7,211 bases of DNA. Origin: Oscillospiraceae bacterium. Its GTDB lineage: Bacteria > Bacillota > Clostridia > Oscillospirales > Ruminococcaceae. Made by a program: the position numbers and the translations under genes. Shown here one piece after another: positions 6,898 through 7,211 of this stretch. Position 1 is the stretch's first letter. The number at the start of each line of letters is the position of its first letter. The notes under the pieces were generated by a model, which saw only the letters and a list, made by a program, of their open reading frames with translations, had not been told where the DNA came from and ran no database searches. The DNA lies in contig JAEDMB010000100.1 of assembly GCA_016303235.1 (NCBI GenBank), forward strand, positions 1-7,211, written 5' to 3'.

Positions 6898-6925
6898 ATA
6901 TTAAACAACATCTTATCTTTAGCAA
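6898..6925 (-). promoter_or_regulatory. Weak candidate sigma-A promoter for pnp
   Basis: On the - strand TTGCTA (6920-6925) and TAATAT (6898-6903) are separated by 16 bp; each matches the consensus hexamer at four of six positions. A transcript from here would begin near the TCAGCTGA pair and carry the whole leader stem. In AT-rich DNA such matches arise by chance, so this is only a candidate. Confidence 0.22.
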
Positions 6926-6962
6926 AAAACATCTAAAGGCAGAAGTGCAAACCTCTGCCTTT
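6925..6962 (-). terminator. Intrinsic terminator after rpsO
   Basis: On the - strand AAAGGCAGA pairs with TCTGCCTTT (6954-6962 / 6935-6943, 9 bp). One mismatch, two further pairs and a TTGC loop close the hairpin. TTTTTT follows after AGATG. It begins 15 nt past the rpsO stop codon. The gap between stem and U-run suggests partial read-through into pnp, as is usual for the rpsO-pnp pair. Confidence 0.7.
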
Positions 6963-6977
6963 TTGAACAGTAAAAAA

Positions 6978-7211
6978 TTACTTACGGATACCAAGCTTTT
7001 CGATAACAGCACGGTATCTGTTAATATCCTTTTTCTTGAGATAGTTAAGAAGATTACGTCTGTGACCAACCATTTTGAGAAGACCTCTTCTTGAGTGGTG
7101 GTCTTTCTTGTGAACCTTAAGGTGTTCAGTAAGGTCATTGATTCTTCTTGTAAGGATAGCAATCTGGACTTCAGGAGAACCTGTGTCGTTTTCGTGAGTT
7201 CTGTTAGCTTC
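6978..7211 (-). CDS. rpsO: 30S ribosomal protein S15, 5'-truncated by window edge
   Basis: S15 binds 16S rRNA in the central domain early in assembly of the small ribosomal subunit. The last 77 codons and a TAA stop are in the window; about 11-12 N-terminal residues of the usual 88-89 lie beyond the right edge. The translation shows the family's signature segments: THENDTGSPEVQIAILTRRI, then HKKDHHSRRGLLKMVGHRR with the RNA-contacting HxxDxHSRRGL-type motif, and the end NRYRAVIEKLGIRK. Because the start codon is outside, a start-to-stop gene search would miss it. It lies 229 nt upstream of pnp in the same direction, with a terminator and structured leader between. Its own promoter is not visible. 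Confidence 0.98.
   Translation of the reverse strand, partial: EANRTHENDTGSPEVQIAILTRRINDLTEHLKVHKKDHHSRRGLLKMVGHRRNLLNYLKKKDINRYRAVIEKLGIRK

Noticed and set aside
6872..7162. 96-codon open frame on the - strand overlapping rpsO
   Set aside because: It is an out-of-frame shadow of rpsO that also runs through the rpsO terminator.

Overview
The window looks like chromosome of a low-GC, Gram-positive anaerobe. I infer Clostridia, probably Ruminococcus or a related Oscillospiraceae genus. The grounds are the AT-rich codon use, strong AAGGAG/GGAGG Shine-Dalgarno sequences, compact intrinsic terminators and the rpsO-pnp gene order; no marker gene fixes the taxon. Coding density is high and no stretch over 300 bases lacks a gene. 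I see no tRNA, rRNA, CRISPR array, insertion sequence or phage gene.

Layout, left to right. On the + strand lies the 3' part of an AMP-forming acyl-CoA synthetase gene whose start is outside the window (1-1391), closed by a hairpin terminator (1398-1430). Next, also on +, is a likely two-gene transcription unit: trmB (tRNA m7G46 methyltransferase, 1475-2140) and, 14 nt later, an 813-residue protein related to glycoside hydrolase family 59 (galactosylceramidase-like, 2155-4596). A hairpin with U-tracts on both strands (4597-4621) then separates this unit from the convergent pnp gene on the - strand (polynucleotide phosphorylase, 4634-6748). Upstream of pnp, also on -, is the 3' part of rpsO (ribosomal protein S15, 6978-7211), with its start beyond the right edge.

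rpsO, pnp and trmB are housekeeping genes for translation, RNA decay and tRNA modification. The two points that stand out are these. First, the pnp leader can fold into a long imperfect stem of about 27 base pairs ending 5 nt before the pnp Shine-Dalgarno. This resembles in layout the RNase III-sensitive leader hairpin that controls pnp in Escherichia coli. Second, the GH59-like protein has no visible signal peptide, has the catalytic nucleophile position changed from Glu to Asp, has a disturbed acid/base motif, carries a paired CxC insertion in its lectin-like domain and has an extra C-terminal beta-rich domain. It is either a divergent intracellular glycosidase or a non-catalytic sugar-binding derivative. 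I did not find a multi-gene novel defence or mobile system here.
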